A DNA stretch of 43,704 nucleotides from a virus. The stretch is taken from IMG/VR virus record IMGVR_UViG_3300044620_001605, positions 1 to 43,704 of that record. One strand, given 5' to 3'. The notes beneath the pieces are model-generated. The model ran no database searches. It was given only the letters and a program-made list of their open reading frames with translations, and was not told the DNA's origin. The position numbers and the translations under genes were made by a program. Numbering within the stretch: the stretch's first letter is position 1; each line of letters starts with the position of its first letter. This document shows, piece by piece, positions 1 to 8,649 of the stretch.

Positions 1-127
1 ACCATTTCGCTTTGAAAACACCCATCAAAGCGTAATTACTAACGATCAAATCACTTTGCCTGTGTTGCCTTAAAATCTGCCATACCGCTTCGTCGTCAGA
101 AGCACGCATGGAATCACTGCGCCCAAT
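1..127. repeat. Terminal direct repeat, left copy
   Basis: Bases 1-127 are identical to 43578-43704. A perfect 127-base overlap at the ends of a contig equals the largest k-mer commonly used by de Bruijn assemblers, so it most likely marks a closed circle rather than a biological terminal repeat. The gene read through it (189 codons on the minus strand) is continuous when the ends are joined, which supports circularity. Confidence 0.95.
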
Positions 128-202
128 ATAGCGAATGTTGGCTGCCGGTTCGTCAATTTTGATGAGCCTGATTTCATCGTTTCTGGCGAGTTTTGCCTCC
201 AT
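1..202 (-). CDS. Late structural-region protein, 5' part (continues at 43577-43210)
   Basis: This is the 5' part of a gene that crosses the join of the circular genome. The start is ATG at 202, overlapping by one base the TGA of the preceding gene (TGATG). The frame stays open to base 1 and continues at 43577 down to a stop at 43210, giving 570 nt and 189 residues. The N-terminus begins MEAKLARNDEIRLIKIDEPA. There is no signal peptide and I recognise no domain. It lies between the ejection-protein genes and the fibre genes in the late block, with translationally coupled neighbours on both sides, so a small virion or tail-associated protein is the best guess. Confidence 0.85.
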   Translation of the reverse strand, partial: MEAKLARNDEIRLIKIDEPAANIRYIGRSDSMRASDDEAVWQILRQHRQSDLIVSNYALMGVFKAKW

Positions 203-507
203 CAATCTTCCGCCTCGCCGGACTTCATCTCAGCCATCACCTTGTCATTATATTTTGTTTTCAAATCTTTCAAAGAATTAACGGGCGCTTTGTTTTCTGA
301 TGGCTTAAACAAACCTTCGATCATTTTGTTTTTACTGAGCGCATAGTTTCTTACCATGGCTAAAACTTTTGAATCTGATTCAATTTTTTTACCTTCGACA
401 AAATGACGAAGCATAGTCTCTAATTCGTCTTGATCGTAAGTGCCCTCATTTGACTTTGGTAATTCGTCATCCACCATTTCAGGCTTTGCACTCATGTCCA
501 TTTTCAT
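202..507 (-). CDS. Hypothetical late protein downstream of ejection protein
   Basis: A 101-residue acidic, Lys/Glu-rich soluble protein of unknown family. I choose ATG at 507: it overlaps the TAA of the upstream 677-residue gene (TAATG) and has GGGAGG six bases before it, whereas the longer reading starting at 531 uses a TTG with no good ribosome site. Charged helices dominate (for example MLRHFVEGKKIESDSKVLAM). In phages with a P22-like plan small proteins of this kind sit next to the ejection genes. The role is unknown; coding status is well supported by coupling to both neighbours. Confidence 0.8.
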   Translation of the reverse strand: MKMDMSAKPEMVDDELPKSNEGTYDQDELETMLRHFVEGKKIESDSKVLAMVRNYALSKNKMIEGLFKPSENKAPVNSLKDLKTKYNDKVMAEMKSGEAED

Positions 508-2540
508 TAACGACCTCCCATTAGTTGCCACGCTGATTGCGCCGCAATTGGCGCACTAGTCCATGGATATTTTTGTTGTAATTCCGCCGCACCACGACCG
601 AAAGCTTGTATTGGTTGTGGAATTTTAGACATTGCCTGTTCACCTAGTCGATTTAAAAATGTAGCTCCAGACATATAAGAACTTACTGCTCTAGGCGAGG
701 TGATTAAACCAGCAGAGCCACGACCAAGAGCAGAAGCGGCTTGAGCCGCACCAGGAATTCCTGATGCTAAACCACCCATGTAGGCCATAGTTCCAGCGGC
801 CTCTTGTGCATTGAGAAGCTTACTTGTGCTCGTTGTGCCTTTTGTTGAAACAGCCTGAAGGCTATCATCTCCAAATATTTTAGCCGTATTTGCTATTTTG
901 GTTAGATCCATCAAATTTGTTTTATAATCTTTGTCAAACTTGGTTATTTTTTCTTTCAATATTCTGTTTGATTTATTGTTGATGTTTGACATCAATTTTG
1001 CAGCACTCTCTGGCGTTCTGAAATACTTTTCCAAAGCTCTAAAATCAGATTTGTATTTAGCGTAACGACCCTTCAATGATTCGTCAGGAATTGCATCCCA
1101 GAAATCGTCTGACATTCTTTGAGATGCGTCCATTAAATCTTGTCTTAATCTTTTTGTAGTGATGTCTTTTGTGTCAACAACCATTGGATTTGCTGCAACA
1201 TCAGCTATATCTTTTAATTGTTGTTGAATAGATTGAAACTCTTTTACGTTTACATAAACAGGTCTTTGCCCCCCACGAGCGCGAATAATTTTACCTTCTG
1301 CGTCTATTGGAAGCTCTGTTTCCCTAAAATATTTTCTCAAAATTTCTTTTGCTTTGTCAGCAAGAGCTAATCCTGCTTCAGTTTTTGACTTCATCCCTTC
1401 ATCTACAACGTCTTCGAGTTTGTTTCCGTATTGTGTTAATTCAAATGATTTATCAAGAGGGATATTTCCTTCTATTTCTCTTGAAATTGTCATCTTGTTA
1501 TTTTGAAGCGCGTCTACTGCCGTATTTGCCGCAGTCTGTCCAAATTCACCCATAGCTCCCTGATTATTGAGAACTTTAACAATTTCTTGATTTGTGTATT
1601 TGCCTTGAGGATTAAGACCAACGCCATTTGCTATTAGGTCATCAATAACCTTGCTAGGCGTATTATCTAAAGCATCAGCAATATCTTTAGAGTTTCCAGC
1701 TCCGGTAAACCATTCAGTTAGTTTACCGCCAGCTCCCTTTAAAAATCCCTTTTGTTTATCTATAAACTCTTTTGTTGCTAGTTCTTTGCTTTCAGCCGAA
1801 AGCTTTCCGGCCTCATCAAAAAACATTGGAAGATCAGCTTTGACTAAAAACTTTTCCGCCGCACCAGGTTTACTGATGGCTTTGGCGGCCATTGACTTTG
1901 TAGCACCAGTCCCAAGAGCCGCTATTGGAAGTGCTCCTAAAGCTGTTGCTACACCTATATCCGCAAGGTTTGTTTTACCAGAAGCGCCAAGGCCCTGACC
2001 TATTTTTTGTTTTAAATACTCAAATCCGCCTGAAGCAGCTCCTCCGGCAGCGGCAGCAGATGGCACAGCACCAAGCCCAAATGAACTTAAACCTCCAGCA
2101 AGACCTGCACTGGTTGTTGCTAATCCAGTACCTACAGCCGATGCAAGGTCATATCCAACGTCTGTTATATCTTTTGCAGCTTCTAGTGGTGATGTGACTC
2201 CAGGTGGGTCTAGTTTTTTGTACGCAGACTCGCCTTTTTTCTTTGCAATAATCCCATCTTCATCTGAAGAAATATCAAAATCTTTGTATTTTTTTTGAGA
2301 TTTTAAATAGTTAACTTGAGATGGAATATCACCGCCAAAATTCTTAAGAACAATTCTATCTTTCCACGAAATGTCTGCTGGCTCATTGACAATTTTTATT
2401 TGTTGTTCTTGTGGCTTTTTGATTCCAAGTTCAAAGTCTATTTCTTCCTCTGACATTTGCTCAATAGGCTTTGTTTGACCTGATGATTTTAATAATTCAG
2501 CATCAATTTCAGCTTCGGTCATTTCGTCGATATTTTTCAT
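507..2540 (-). CDS. Large ejection (internal virion) protein
   Basis: A 677-residue protein in the position where P22-type phages carry the proteins ejected with DNA (P22 gp7, gp20, gp16). The N-terminus carries two copies of a short motif, I-x-x-M-(T/S)-E-x-E-I-D-x-E-L (about residues 4-15 and 27-38). Residues roughly 120-215 are Ala/Gly-rich and hydrophobic (for example SAVGTGLATTSAGLAGGL), suited to membrane insertion. The middle is a long charged helical region and the C-terminus is again Ala/Gly-rich. ATG overlaps the TGA of the upstream gene (ATGA). I see no lysozyme or transglycosylase signature. The ejection role is inferred from position and composition. Confidence 0.75.
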   Translation of the reverse strand: MKNIDEMTEAEIDAELLKSSGQTKPIEQMSEEEIDFELGIKKPQEQQIKIVNEPADISWKDRIVLKNFGGDIPSQVNYLKSQKKYKDFDISSDEDGIIAKKKGESAYKKLDPPGVTSPLEAAKDITDVGYDLASAVGTGLATTSAGLAGGLSSFGLGAVPSAAAAGGAASGGFEYLKQKIGQGLGASGKTNLADIGVATALGALPIAALGTGATKSMAAKAISKPGAAEKFLVKADLPMFFDEAGKLSAESKELATKEFIDKQKGFLKGAGGKLTEWFTGAGNSKDIADALDNTPSKVIDDLIANGVGLNPQGKYTNQEIVKVLNNQGAMGEFGQTAANTAVDALQNNKMTISREIEGNIPLDKSFELTQYGNKLEDVVDEGMKSKTEAGLALADKAKEILRKYFRETELPIDAEGKIIRARGGQRPVYVNVKEFQSIQQQLKDIADVAANPMVVDTKDITTKRLRQDLMDASQRMSDDFWDAIPDESLKGRYAKYKSDFRALEKYFRTPESAAKLMSNINNKSNRILKEKITKFDKDYKTNLMDLTKIANTAKIFGDDSLQAVSTKGTTSTSKLLNAQEAAGTMAYMGGLASGIPGAAQAASALGRGSAGLITSPRAVSSYMSGATFLNRLGEQAMSKIPQPIQAFGRGAAELQQKYPWTSAPIAAQSAWQLMGGR

Positions 2541-3637
2541 TGCGCTTGCCCCGCAGCTCTTTTTTGTCTTAAAGCCTCTCTTTTTTGATCAAGTGTAGGA
2601 ACTTCCCTAATTTTTTTGTAATTATCATATTGTGCAGTAAATTTGGTATCTGCTAATCCACTAAATCGATTAGTAACTCTGCTTTTGTTCTCTTCCATTT
2701 TTTTGTCTGCGGCTTTTATTAAATCATCCAAGACGGCAATAACGCCAGGAGTTCCGCCCCTGAAATTTGTTAAGTAAGCATCAACGATACCAACATCTCC
2801 ACCAATTGCCCTTGTCAATAATTCCTTGTCTGCCCCTGCGAGTGCTCCAAGTTTTGCTACATCTCTGTTATAACCTGTAATCATATCAGAAATTAGCTTT
2901 GTATATTGCGCTCGTGCTGGATCTGATGGGTCTGTTGGAATACCACCGGACTGGTTAATAATGTTTTTAATTTGTTGAGCAGCAGATGTTACATCTGTAA
3001 GTCCAGAAATTGCATTGCCATAATCTGCATCGTATTCTTTCCCAACTTTTAAATCTCTCTCAAGTTCTTTTCCAGCCTGCGACGCAGATTTCACAAGTTT
3101 ATTTTGATCTCTGGCCGCAAGTCTTGCTTCTTTTGTTGCTGCAATTTGCTCTAGTTGAGCTTGTGCATACATTCTATCTTTAACAGCTTGCCGTTGTGTT
3201 TCAGTTAATTGGCCTTGAGACTTAAGCAATGCTTGCTCAAGCTCTGCCATGACTTTTTGTTTGCTCTCAGGGCGTTTATAATATTGAGCCAAATTACTTC
3301 CGGTCCATGTATCAACAAGAGCGGCAAGAGGCGAAATATCAAGTTTTGACGGACCTTTTTGAGTCTGCTGTAACCTTGTTCGAGCCTCTTCTATTTGTGC
3401 TCTTTGATTTTGAACACTCTCAAGATAGGATTTTTCTAGTTCTTGTAAAACATCATGATTTACATCAGCACGTTGATTCATCATGTTGATAGTCTTTTGT
3501 GGCGCTTGCATAGATGCTTCAGGAGCCATCATTACCTGTTGGGGCTGTGCAGCGTAACTTTGATCTACAATTAAGTCTTGAGGACTAAATTGCGGTTGAT
3601 TCATCAACATCCAAGGTTGAATTTGCTGATTTGCCAT
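2537..3637 (-). CDS. Ejection (internal virion) protein, Gln/Ala-rich
   Basis: A 366-residue protein with a Gln/Pro/Met-rich N-terminus and a long helical, coiled-coil-like stretch (about residues 60-190, rich in Gln, Glu, Lys and Arg). ATG at 3637 follows a GGGGGATAA ribosome site. Gene order (adaptor, three Ala/Gln-rich proteins of rising size) matches the ejection-protein cassette of P22-like phages. No enzymatic motif is visible. It could equally be called an internal core protein. Translation is coupled to the next gene through an ATGA overlap at 2537-2540. Confidence 0.7.
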   Translation of the reverse strand: MANQQIQPWMLMNQPQFSPQDLIVDQSYAAQPQQVMMAPEASMQAPQKTINMMNQRADVNHDVLQELEKSYLESVQNQRAQIEEARTRLQQTQKGPSKLDISPLAALVDTWTGSNLAQYYKRPESKQKVMAELEQALLKSQGQLTETQRQAVKDRMYAQAQLEQIAATKEARLAARDQNKLVKSASQAGKELERDLKVGKEYDADYGNAISGLTDVTSAAQQIKNIINQSGGIPTDPSDPARAQYTKLISDMITGYNRDVAKLGALAGADKELLTRAIGGDVGIVDAYLTNFRGGTPGVIAVLDDLIKAADKKMEENKSRVTNRFSGLADTKFTAQYDNYKKIREVPTLDQKREALRQKRAAGQAQ

Positions 3638-3641
3638 GACA

Positions 3642-3986
3642 TTATCCCCCGTAATTACCTTTTCTTAAATTCAACCAAGTCATGAAATCATCACTATAAC
3701 CGCTTTGTGGACTCATAGGGCCTTGTGGAGCAGCGCCAGCAGCTTCAGCACCAGCAGCTTCTCCGCCGCCCATATATTGACTCATCATGGCTCCGGTTAA
3801 TGCTCCTTGCATCACAGGACTAGCTAAATCGGCCTGCTGTGGTATCTGAGCTTGCATACCCGTCCAAGGAGACCAACGCGCTGTTTCAGCAGCAAGCGCT
3901 CTTTGCTTTCCTTCTTTATCTTTGTCCATTAAATATTTTGCAAGACCAGTTCCGCCACCGATCATTGCCATCGTAATTGGTTCCAT
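3642..3986 (-). CDS. Small ejection-region protein
   Basis: A 114-residue Gly/Ala/Met/Gln-rich protein. Its N-terminus (MEPITMAMIGGGTGLAKYLM) is short and hydrophobic, followed by a charged turn and a disordered Ala/Pro/Gly-rich second half with a MTWLNLRKGNYGG tail. The start has AGGTGAGG upstream at good spacing. It lies inside the ejection cassette, so it is probably a minor internal virion protein or a chaperone for one. I recognise no family. Confidence 0.65.
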   Translation of the reverse strand: MEPITMAMIGGGTGLAKYLMDKDKEGKQRALAAETARWSPWTGMQAQIPQQADLASPVMQGALTGAMMSQYMGGGEAAGAEAAGAAPQGPMSPQSGYSDDFMTWLNLRKGNYGG

Positions 3987-4013
3987 TATTTACCTCACCT
4001 TTTTTTAACTTTA

Positions 4014-4670
4014 TTAACCAAACCAACCGCTCATAGCTTTACCCGGATTGTCAAAAAATCCGCCGCCTCCGCCGCTTTTCTTAATTGCCTCGGCGGTTGC
4101 GCCAGCACCGAGTTGTTTCATCTTCTCTTGATAATCAAGAATGTTGCGAGCATTGATTCCAGCCACATTTTGACCAACCGTCTGAGCAGCAATGCCTAAG
4201 CCCTGCATACCAAGTTGTCCTCGTTCTGCTGCTCCTTGAGCACGAATACCTTGCCCAGCCATCATGGCGCTTTCAGCACTTGCACCAGCTAATCTCTCAG
4301 CAGCACCGCTACGGAGTCCGCCGCCGCGCATTAGATTTGCTCTTGCCATCGCCGCCTGAGTGCCAGCTTGTGCTCCGGCTTGATTTAACTGCAATGCTTG
4401 CTCTGCTTGCTGACGTTGAGTAGCCATTCTCATCCACGGGCTGGATTCAAATTCTTGTTGAACAGCCGCCCCGGTTAGAGGTTGATATTCCGCAAGCTTT
4501 GGCGTTGTATCAACTGGAGGGGGATTTGGTGCCAATGGATTTTTTATTTGATTTGGCTTTGCTCCACTTGCTCTTACCCTTGCCGCTTTAACATCGGGCC
4601 GCATATTATAAGCCGCAAGAGTTTCACTTGGTCGCCTTTTGATTCCCGCTATTTCGCCATATCCAATCAT
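4014..4670 (-). CDS. Ejection (pilot) protein, Ala/Gln/Gly-rich
   Basis: A 218-residue protein whose central part (about residues 80-190) is almost entirely Ala, Gln, Gly, Met and Arg, followed by a Lys/Gly-rich C-terminus with a poly-Gly run and an aromatic end (KAMSGWFG). This composition and length, directly downstream of the head-tail adaptor, resemble P22 gp7-class pilot proteins. ATG overlaps the TGA of the adaptor gene (TGATG). The function is inferred from context and composition, not from a domain. Confidence 0.65.
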   Translation of the reverse strand: MIGYGEIAGIKRRPSETLAAYNMRPDVKAARVRASGAKPNQIKNPLAPNPPPVDTTPKLAEYQPLTGAAVQQEFESSPWMRMATQRQQAEQALQLNQAGAQAGTQAAMARANLMRGGGLRSGAAERLAGASAESAMMAGQGIRAQGAAERGQLGMQGLGIAAQTVGQNVAGINARNILDYQEKMKQLGAGATAEAIKKSGGGGGFFDNPGKAMSGWFG

Positions 4671-5371
4671 CAGTCCATTCTCCCAGTCATCTCGCTATAA
4701 AGTCTGTAATCAGGCTCTATATTGTTTTCGTTGTCAGAATACATGTCAGCTAATGTGGTCAATGTTTCTTGCTTTTCTTGCTCCACATCTTGAATGGCTT
4801 TTGCAAGATTTGGGTGCATCTCTTTTTCCATGCACCTCATTTTAATATGAGCAATGACGTAATTAATGGCTTCTGGAATATCGCAAATCGAGGCGTCATT
4901 TATTAGCGCATTTGCATTGCGAATGTACCAAATCTGTAAATATGATCCGGCCTCTGTTGGCGTTGGAGTGATAAGTATTTCGGGCGCGCCGGGTGTGCTG
5001 TTGACTACAAAATAACCATACTGCTGCGTGCCTGAGAAATTGGCCTTTTCTGTCTCATAAATACCAAACTTGTGCCAATCTTTTAATCGCTCTAACTTCC
5101 AAACTTGCGCCCCGTTTCGGTAGATTATTTGCCTTATCTTTAAAGCATAGATGTTGTCTGGAATGGCATAAAGTTCCTCGCCCGGAATTAAAGTCATGGT
5201 TCCACGAGTGACAAAATAATCTTCGTAAAGCGTGTGAATTGTTCTCTCAACCGTATCGACAGCCTCATTTGCATAGCCTAACATTTCATCGGGAGTGACA
5301 AATGTTTCGCCTTCCATGTCCAAATCACGCAGGACTTTGCTTTTTATTTCACCATAAGTCCAAAATTTCAT
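4670..5371 (-). CDS. Head-tail adaptor (P22 gp4 / T7 gp11 type)
   Basis: A 233-residue protein opening with a helical segment (MKFWTYGEIKSKVLRDLDME), then a family-like stretch around 'TPDEMLGYANEAVDTVERTI', an aromatic beta-rich middle (NIYALKIRQIIYRNG; LQIWYIRNANAL) and a C-terminal helix around 'IPEAINYVIAHIKMRCMEKE'. This helix-beta-helix arrangement and length are those of podovirus adaptor (connector) proteins that dock under the portal. It is flanked by the tail hub and ejection genes as expected. ATG overlaps the upstream TGA. The assignment comes from recognising the pattern and the context; a structure comparison would be needed to fix it. Confidence 0.7.
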   Translation of the reverse strand: MKFWTYGEIKSKVLRDLDMEGETFVTPDEMLGYANEAVDTVERTIHTLYEDYFVTRGTMTLIPGEELYAIPDNIYALKIRQIIYRNGAQVWKLERLKDWHKFGIYETEKANFSGTQQYGYFVVNSTPGAPEILITPTPTEAGSYLQIWYIRNANALINDASICDIPEAINYVIAHIKMRCMEKEMHPNLAKAIQDVEQEKQETLTTLADMYSDNENNIEPDYRLYSEMTGRMD

Positions 5372-5685
5372 TCAAATCTCCCGACCAGACAGCGCAGGGT
5401 TGTCTTTTCAGATGCCGTTATATCTAAATTCTTCAGATCAAATTTAGAATAATTAAATGTTACAGATACGTTGTTATAATTGTGCATTATTATAATATCT
5501 TTTGGAAGGAAATCCAATTGATGCGGAAATTTAAAATTAGTTACCGCGCCCGGAATTTCAATTGTTAAAAACTCAAACCGACATCGAAACAATGGATTAT
5601 TTTCAGCATAGTCTCCGAGACGCTTAAAGTTTTCTTGAGCGAATTGATCTCCGATTTCTTTTTTAAATAAGTACGGAAATGTCAT
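5368..5685 (-). CDS. Small tail-region protein
   Basis: A 105-residue, beta-rich protein with no signal or membrane segment. Core motifs include FEFLTIEIPGAVTNF and LDFLPKDIIIMHNYNNVSV. It lies between the large hub/nozzle protein and the adaptor, coupled to both by ATGA-type overlaps, which argues for a structural part of the neck or tail. I do not recognise the family. Confidence 0.65.
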   Translation of the reverse strand: MTFPYLFKKEIGDQFAQENFKRLGDYAENNPLFRCRFEFLTIEIPGAVTNFKFPHQLDFLPKDIIIMHNYNNVSVTFNYSKFDLKNLDITASEKTTLRCLVGRFE

Positions 5686-7967
5686 GTTCCAACCTCACCG
5701 CTTTCTGATGATCTAAATGGATTTAGTGTTGGACCGCTCATCTCGTAAATAATGCTCATGTTGAGCAAATTTAAAACTTCACCTTTAGCATACCCGCGCA
5801 AGATCCATTTTTGATTAGTTCCTGATTGACTTGTGCTATAAAAATCATTGTAAATTAAAACATCGCCCGTTCTTAAAATAATCTCGTATTCTTTTGTGAA
5901 GTTGTCATACTCAAAAGCAATGAAATAGCCTACCGACCGGCTAGGCCAATCGTATGTTGTTGTGTTAGTCAATGTTACCGTTTTTGCATTGGCATTAATG
6001 GACGCTGTTCCGATCAAGTCACTACTGATGATGGCTACTTTAGCATTGGTTAGCTTGATGCTTTTAAAATTACAGCGCAGACTTTGCGCGGGCATTCTTC
6101 TTGTCTCATGCAGCAAGCCTTGCTTGTTCCATTCAAGGCTTAGATCGCCCCAATAAACGTCAGGATCGCCCCACAAAATATTGCCGCGATAACGAATCGG
6201 AGATAAATCTCCAATTTTTTTGTTGTCGTCATTATTGCTAATAATTTGTAAACCAAGATTTGTGGTCGTTTCACAAGAAACATTAACTTTGGTAACATAT
6301 TTTCTTGTGGCCGATGTGCCAAAATTAAAAGCAATAGTTTCCATTTGATAGATGATTGTTTCATCGTACCAAGATGCAGGGGGTCTTGTTATGTCTATTT
6401 TGGGATCAACAAAAAGATTGTCTTGATGCAACAAAACATAGCCTCTACTGTCACAGCGTATCAATTCGCCATTGTAAAACTCAATCGCTGTTGGATAAAA
6501 GCTCGTTCCTGATGCGGTTGTAAAAGTGCACTTATCTGAAATTCCCCAATTTAAATCCAAGATGTAACAAAAATCGGTGTCTAAAGAATCATTTCTTTGA
6601 AAGGTCCACCAAACTCGGTTTTTCTTTTTGTCGTATTTTCCTTGAACCTTAAAATTTCTGGAATCTAAAACTTGCCCTGAATTATTGGTGATAAATGATT
6701 TATAGGTTTTATCATAATCAGTGTTTAACTTCTGAACACGAAATCCATCTGTAAAATAAGCGCCGTCAGTGCCCAGCCAGAAAACACCGTCGAGAGCCTG
6801 TACGGCGCACTGTGGACTAATACAGTTAGCAGTATCGCTAATTCTTTCAGTTAAAGTACCGCCTCTTCCTAGTGCATCATACTCACCGTCAACCCTGTAC
6901 ACGCTGTTGTTTCTGCAAAGCAAAACAACATTGCTTTTGGTTGATGAAATACAAATAATCTCATCGTCGATGTCCCCATAAAAGCTTTCAGGAACGGAAT
7001 CAATATCCCCCGGTATGGATTGCATAAATCTAAAATTGATATGCTCTGATCCATAAATCACATTGCCGTAATACGCGGTGTCATTTTTAACATGAACCGT
7101 CAAACACCTTGGAGGCCGATCATTAGCAACCACTCCGCCCGTTGTATAAAGCACTTCATTTGTCGTGATGTCTGTGGTCGGAGTGCTGTCCGGGGTGTTG
7201 TCTTTGTAAGTCGTTTGACCATTATTTATGGTCGCTATTTTGTAAAATACCGTCCCATTATTTACAGTTCTATAGATATCTATTTTAATATTCGTAACAT
7301 CAAAATTTGTTTCAATAGTATTTGCCAAAACGGGAATGTCAGAAAATTCAACATCTAAATGTCCATCAACAGCAAAAGAATCAGATGGTGATCCAACATC
7401 TGAAAACAAAACATTTCCGGTAGTGGCGTAATCATATCTATACACAAATTTATAAAGCCAATTACTATGAGTGCCGCCGCCATGAGTATAGGCCATTCCT
7501 GTCGTGATAAATTTCGGCAGTCCAGCCTCCACAAGAAATGGTGCTGATACTCCAGACACGAGCTTTTTGGGATACATGAAATTACTATTGGAAAATAATG
7601 TGTGGTAATTCCAATGCGCGTAATTGAAATAATGAGCCGTTGTTGTCAACGGGAAGGCATTATTTCCTGTCGGTCCTTGAACCTCTGTCCATCCTGCAAT
7701 TGAATGATAGAAATATATTTTTTGAGCGGATTGTACATACAGTACATTTTTATAAAAAAAACAGGTATTAATCCTTTGCGCGCCTGCTGGAATCTGTGGA
7801 TGGGACGCATCAAACAATCGAGAACCCGGTCTTGTAAAAGGTTTTCCCATCTGTGGATAAACATTTATCAACAAATTATCACAAGACTTTAATTTGTTTG
7901 GAGGTGCGTTAAGATAATAGTCTGTCACGCCGCCAGAAAAATCTTCCAACTCTAATGACTGCGCCAT
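5682..7967 (-). CDS. Tail hub / nozzle protein (P22 gp10 or T7 gp12-like position)
   Basis: A 761-residue beta-rich protein. The N-terminus (LEDFSGGVTDYYLNAPPNKL, with NLLINVYPQMGKPFTRPGSR) is typical of podovirus packaged-DNA stabilisation or tubular proteins. Blade-like repeats follow (VLYVQSAQKIYFY; VLLCRNNSVYRVDG; GVFWLGTDGAYFTDG), consistent with a beta-propeller. The length is close to T7 gp12 (about 790) and longer than P22 gp10 (about 470). It lies upstream of the adaptor gene in the tail module. The propeller pattern and position support the hub/nozzle call; which family it belongs to is undecided. Confidence 0.7.
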   Translation of the reverse strand: MAQSLELEDFSGGVTDYYLNAPPNKLKSCDNLLINVYPQMGKPFTRPGSRLFDASHPQIPAGAQRINTCFFYKNVLYVQSAQKIYFYHSIAGWTEVQGPTGNNAFPLTTTAHYFNYAHWNYHTLFSNSNFMYPKKLVSGVSAPFLVEAGLPKFITTGMAYTHGGGTHSNWLYKFVYRYDYATTGNVLFSDVGSPSDSFAVDGHLDVEFSDIPVLANTIETNFDVTNIKIDIYRTVNNGTVFYKIATINNGQTTYKDNTPDSTPTTDITTNEVLYTTGGVVANDRPPRCLTVHVKNDTAYYGNVIYGSEHINFRFMQSIPGDIDSVPESFYGDIDDEIICISSTKSNVVLLCRNNSVYRVDGEYDALGRGGTLTERISDTANCISPQCAVQALDGVFWLGTDGAYFTDGFRVQKLNTDYDKTYKSFITNNSGQVLDSRNFKVQGKYDKKKNRVWWTFQRNDSLDTDFCYILDLNWGISDKCTFTTASGTSFYPTAIEFYNGELIRCDSRGYVLLHQDNLFVDPKIDITRPPASWYDETIIYQMETIAFNFGTSATRKYVTKVNVSCETTTNLGLQIISNNDDNKKIGDLSPIRYRGNILWGDPDVYWGDLSLEWNKQGLLHETRRMPAQSLRCNFKSIKLTNAKVAIISSDLIGTASINANAKTVTLTNTTTYDWPSRSVGYFIAFEYDNFTKEYEIILRTGDVLIYNDFYSTSQSGTNQKWILRGYAKGEVLNLLNMSIIYEMSGPTLNPFRSSESGEVGT

Positions 7968-7970
7968 GTT

Positions 7971-8258
7971 TCAACTCGTATAAAATATTGTTGCTGATAA
8001 CGTGTTGTCGTTTGAATAGACGTAATACGCGGTTTCAGACGCTTTTTCTATTTTTAAAAAAAGCTGTTCTTTGGTCGTAGGATCTTTAAATGTCATAATC
8101 GAATTATCAAATGTCTTGCCCGTCGGAAGTGTTATAAGTTGACGATACACACCGTTATGAGGCGTCCAATTTGCGGATAAAAGATTGTCTTTTGTCGTGT
8201 TGTATATCTTGGCATTGGTGATAAGCCGCAAAACAAAACGCTCTAAGTTTGTGCTCAT
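7971..8258 (-). CDS. Small virion-associated protein, paralogue of its neighbour
   Basis: A 95-residue protein whose last ~68 residues align end to end with the C-terminal half of the adjacent upstream gene. Shared landmarks are ANW..., a GxYRQL motif, a (P/T)xGKxFDNSI motif and an aromatic stretch AYYVYSN / TYYVFCN. The two genes are adjacent on the same strand and clearly arose by tandem duplication. The N-terminal part (LERFVLRLITNAKIYNTTKD) differs. The beta-rich domain and position among fibre and hub genes suggest a trimerising or decorating tail component. Family not recognised. Confidence 0.7.
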   Translation of the reverse strand: MSTNLERFVLRLITNAKIYNTTKDNLLSANWTPHNGVYRQLITLPTGKTFDNSIMTFKDPTTKEQLFLKIEKASETAYYVYSNDNTLSATIFYTS

Positions 8259-8260
8259 AC

Positions 8261-8641
8261 TTAGCTCACATAATACGCTATGAGATTAATAGAACTATCA
8301 TTGCAAAATACATAATAAGTTGTTGAACTTACTTTTAAAACATCAAGAGGCATCTGTCCCTTGTCTGCTGCGTCTCTAAAAATGATAATTGAGTTGTCAA
8401 ATAGCTTTCCATTCGGAACGGTTACTAACTGACGATAGATGCCATCCGAAACATGGGACCAATTTGCAGATGATAGTGGCTGTTGTACAGAAACAATGTT
8501 GGTTGACAAGATAGGGGCGCTATCAACACCGTCATGATCGTGGTCGTTTTGCTGTTGGAAATTCTCTTCGAGCGCGGGAAAAAAAGAAGACCCCTTATCC
8601 CCCGCTTGTGGCTTTTTAATGGCATAAGATAACGTCTGCAT
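8261..8641 (-). CDS. Small tail protein with DHDHDG motif
   Basis: A 126-residue protein. I place the start at ATG 8641 because AGGAGA lies five bases upstream; a longer frame to 8671 has no such site and overlaps the previous gene more. The N-terminus contains NDHDHDGVDS, an acidic/His turn often seen in head-binding parts of podovirus fibre proteins (from memory). The last ~68 residues are paralogous to the next gene (7971-8258). It overlaps the C-terminus of the lipoprotein gene at 8650. Probably a short fibre or adaptor for a fibre. Confidence 0.7.
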   Translation of the reverse strand: MQTLSYAIKKPQAGDKGSSFFPALEENFQQQNDHDHDGVDSAPILSTNIVSVQQPLSSANWSHVSDGIYRQLVTVPNGKLFDNSIIIFRDAADKGQMPLDVLKVSSTTYYVFCNDSSINLIAYYVS

Positions 8642-8649
8642 AATGTCTC

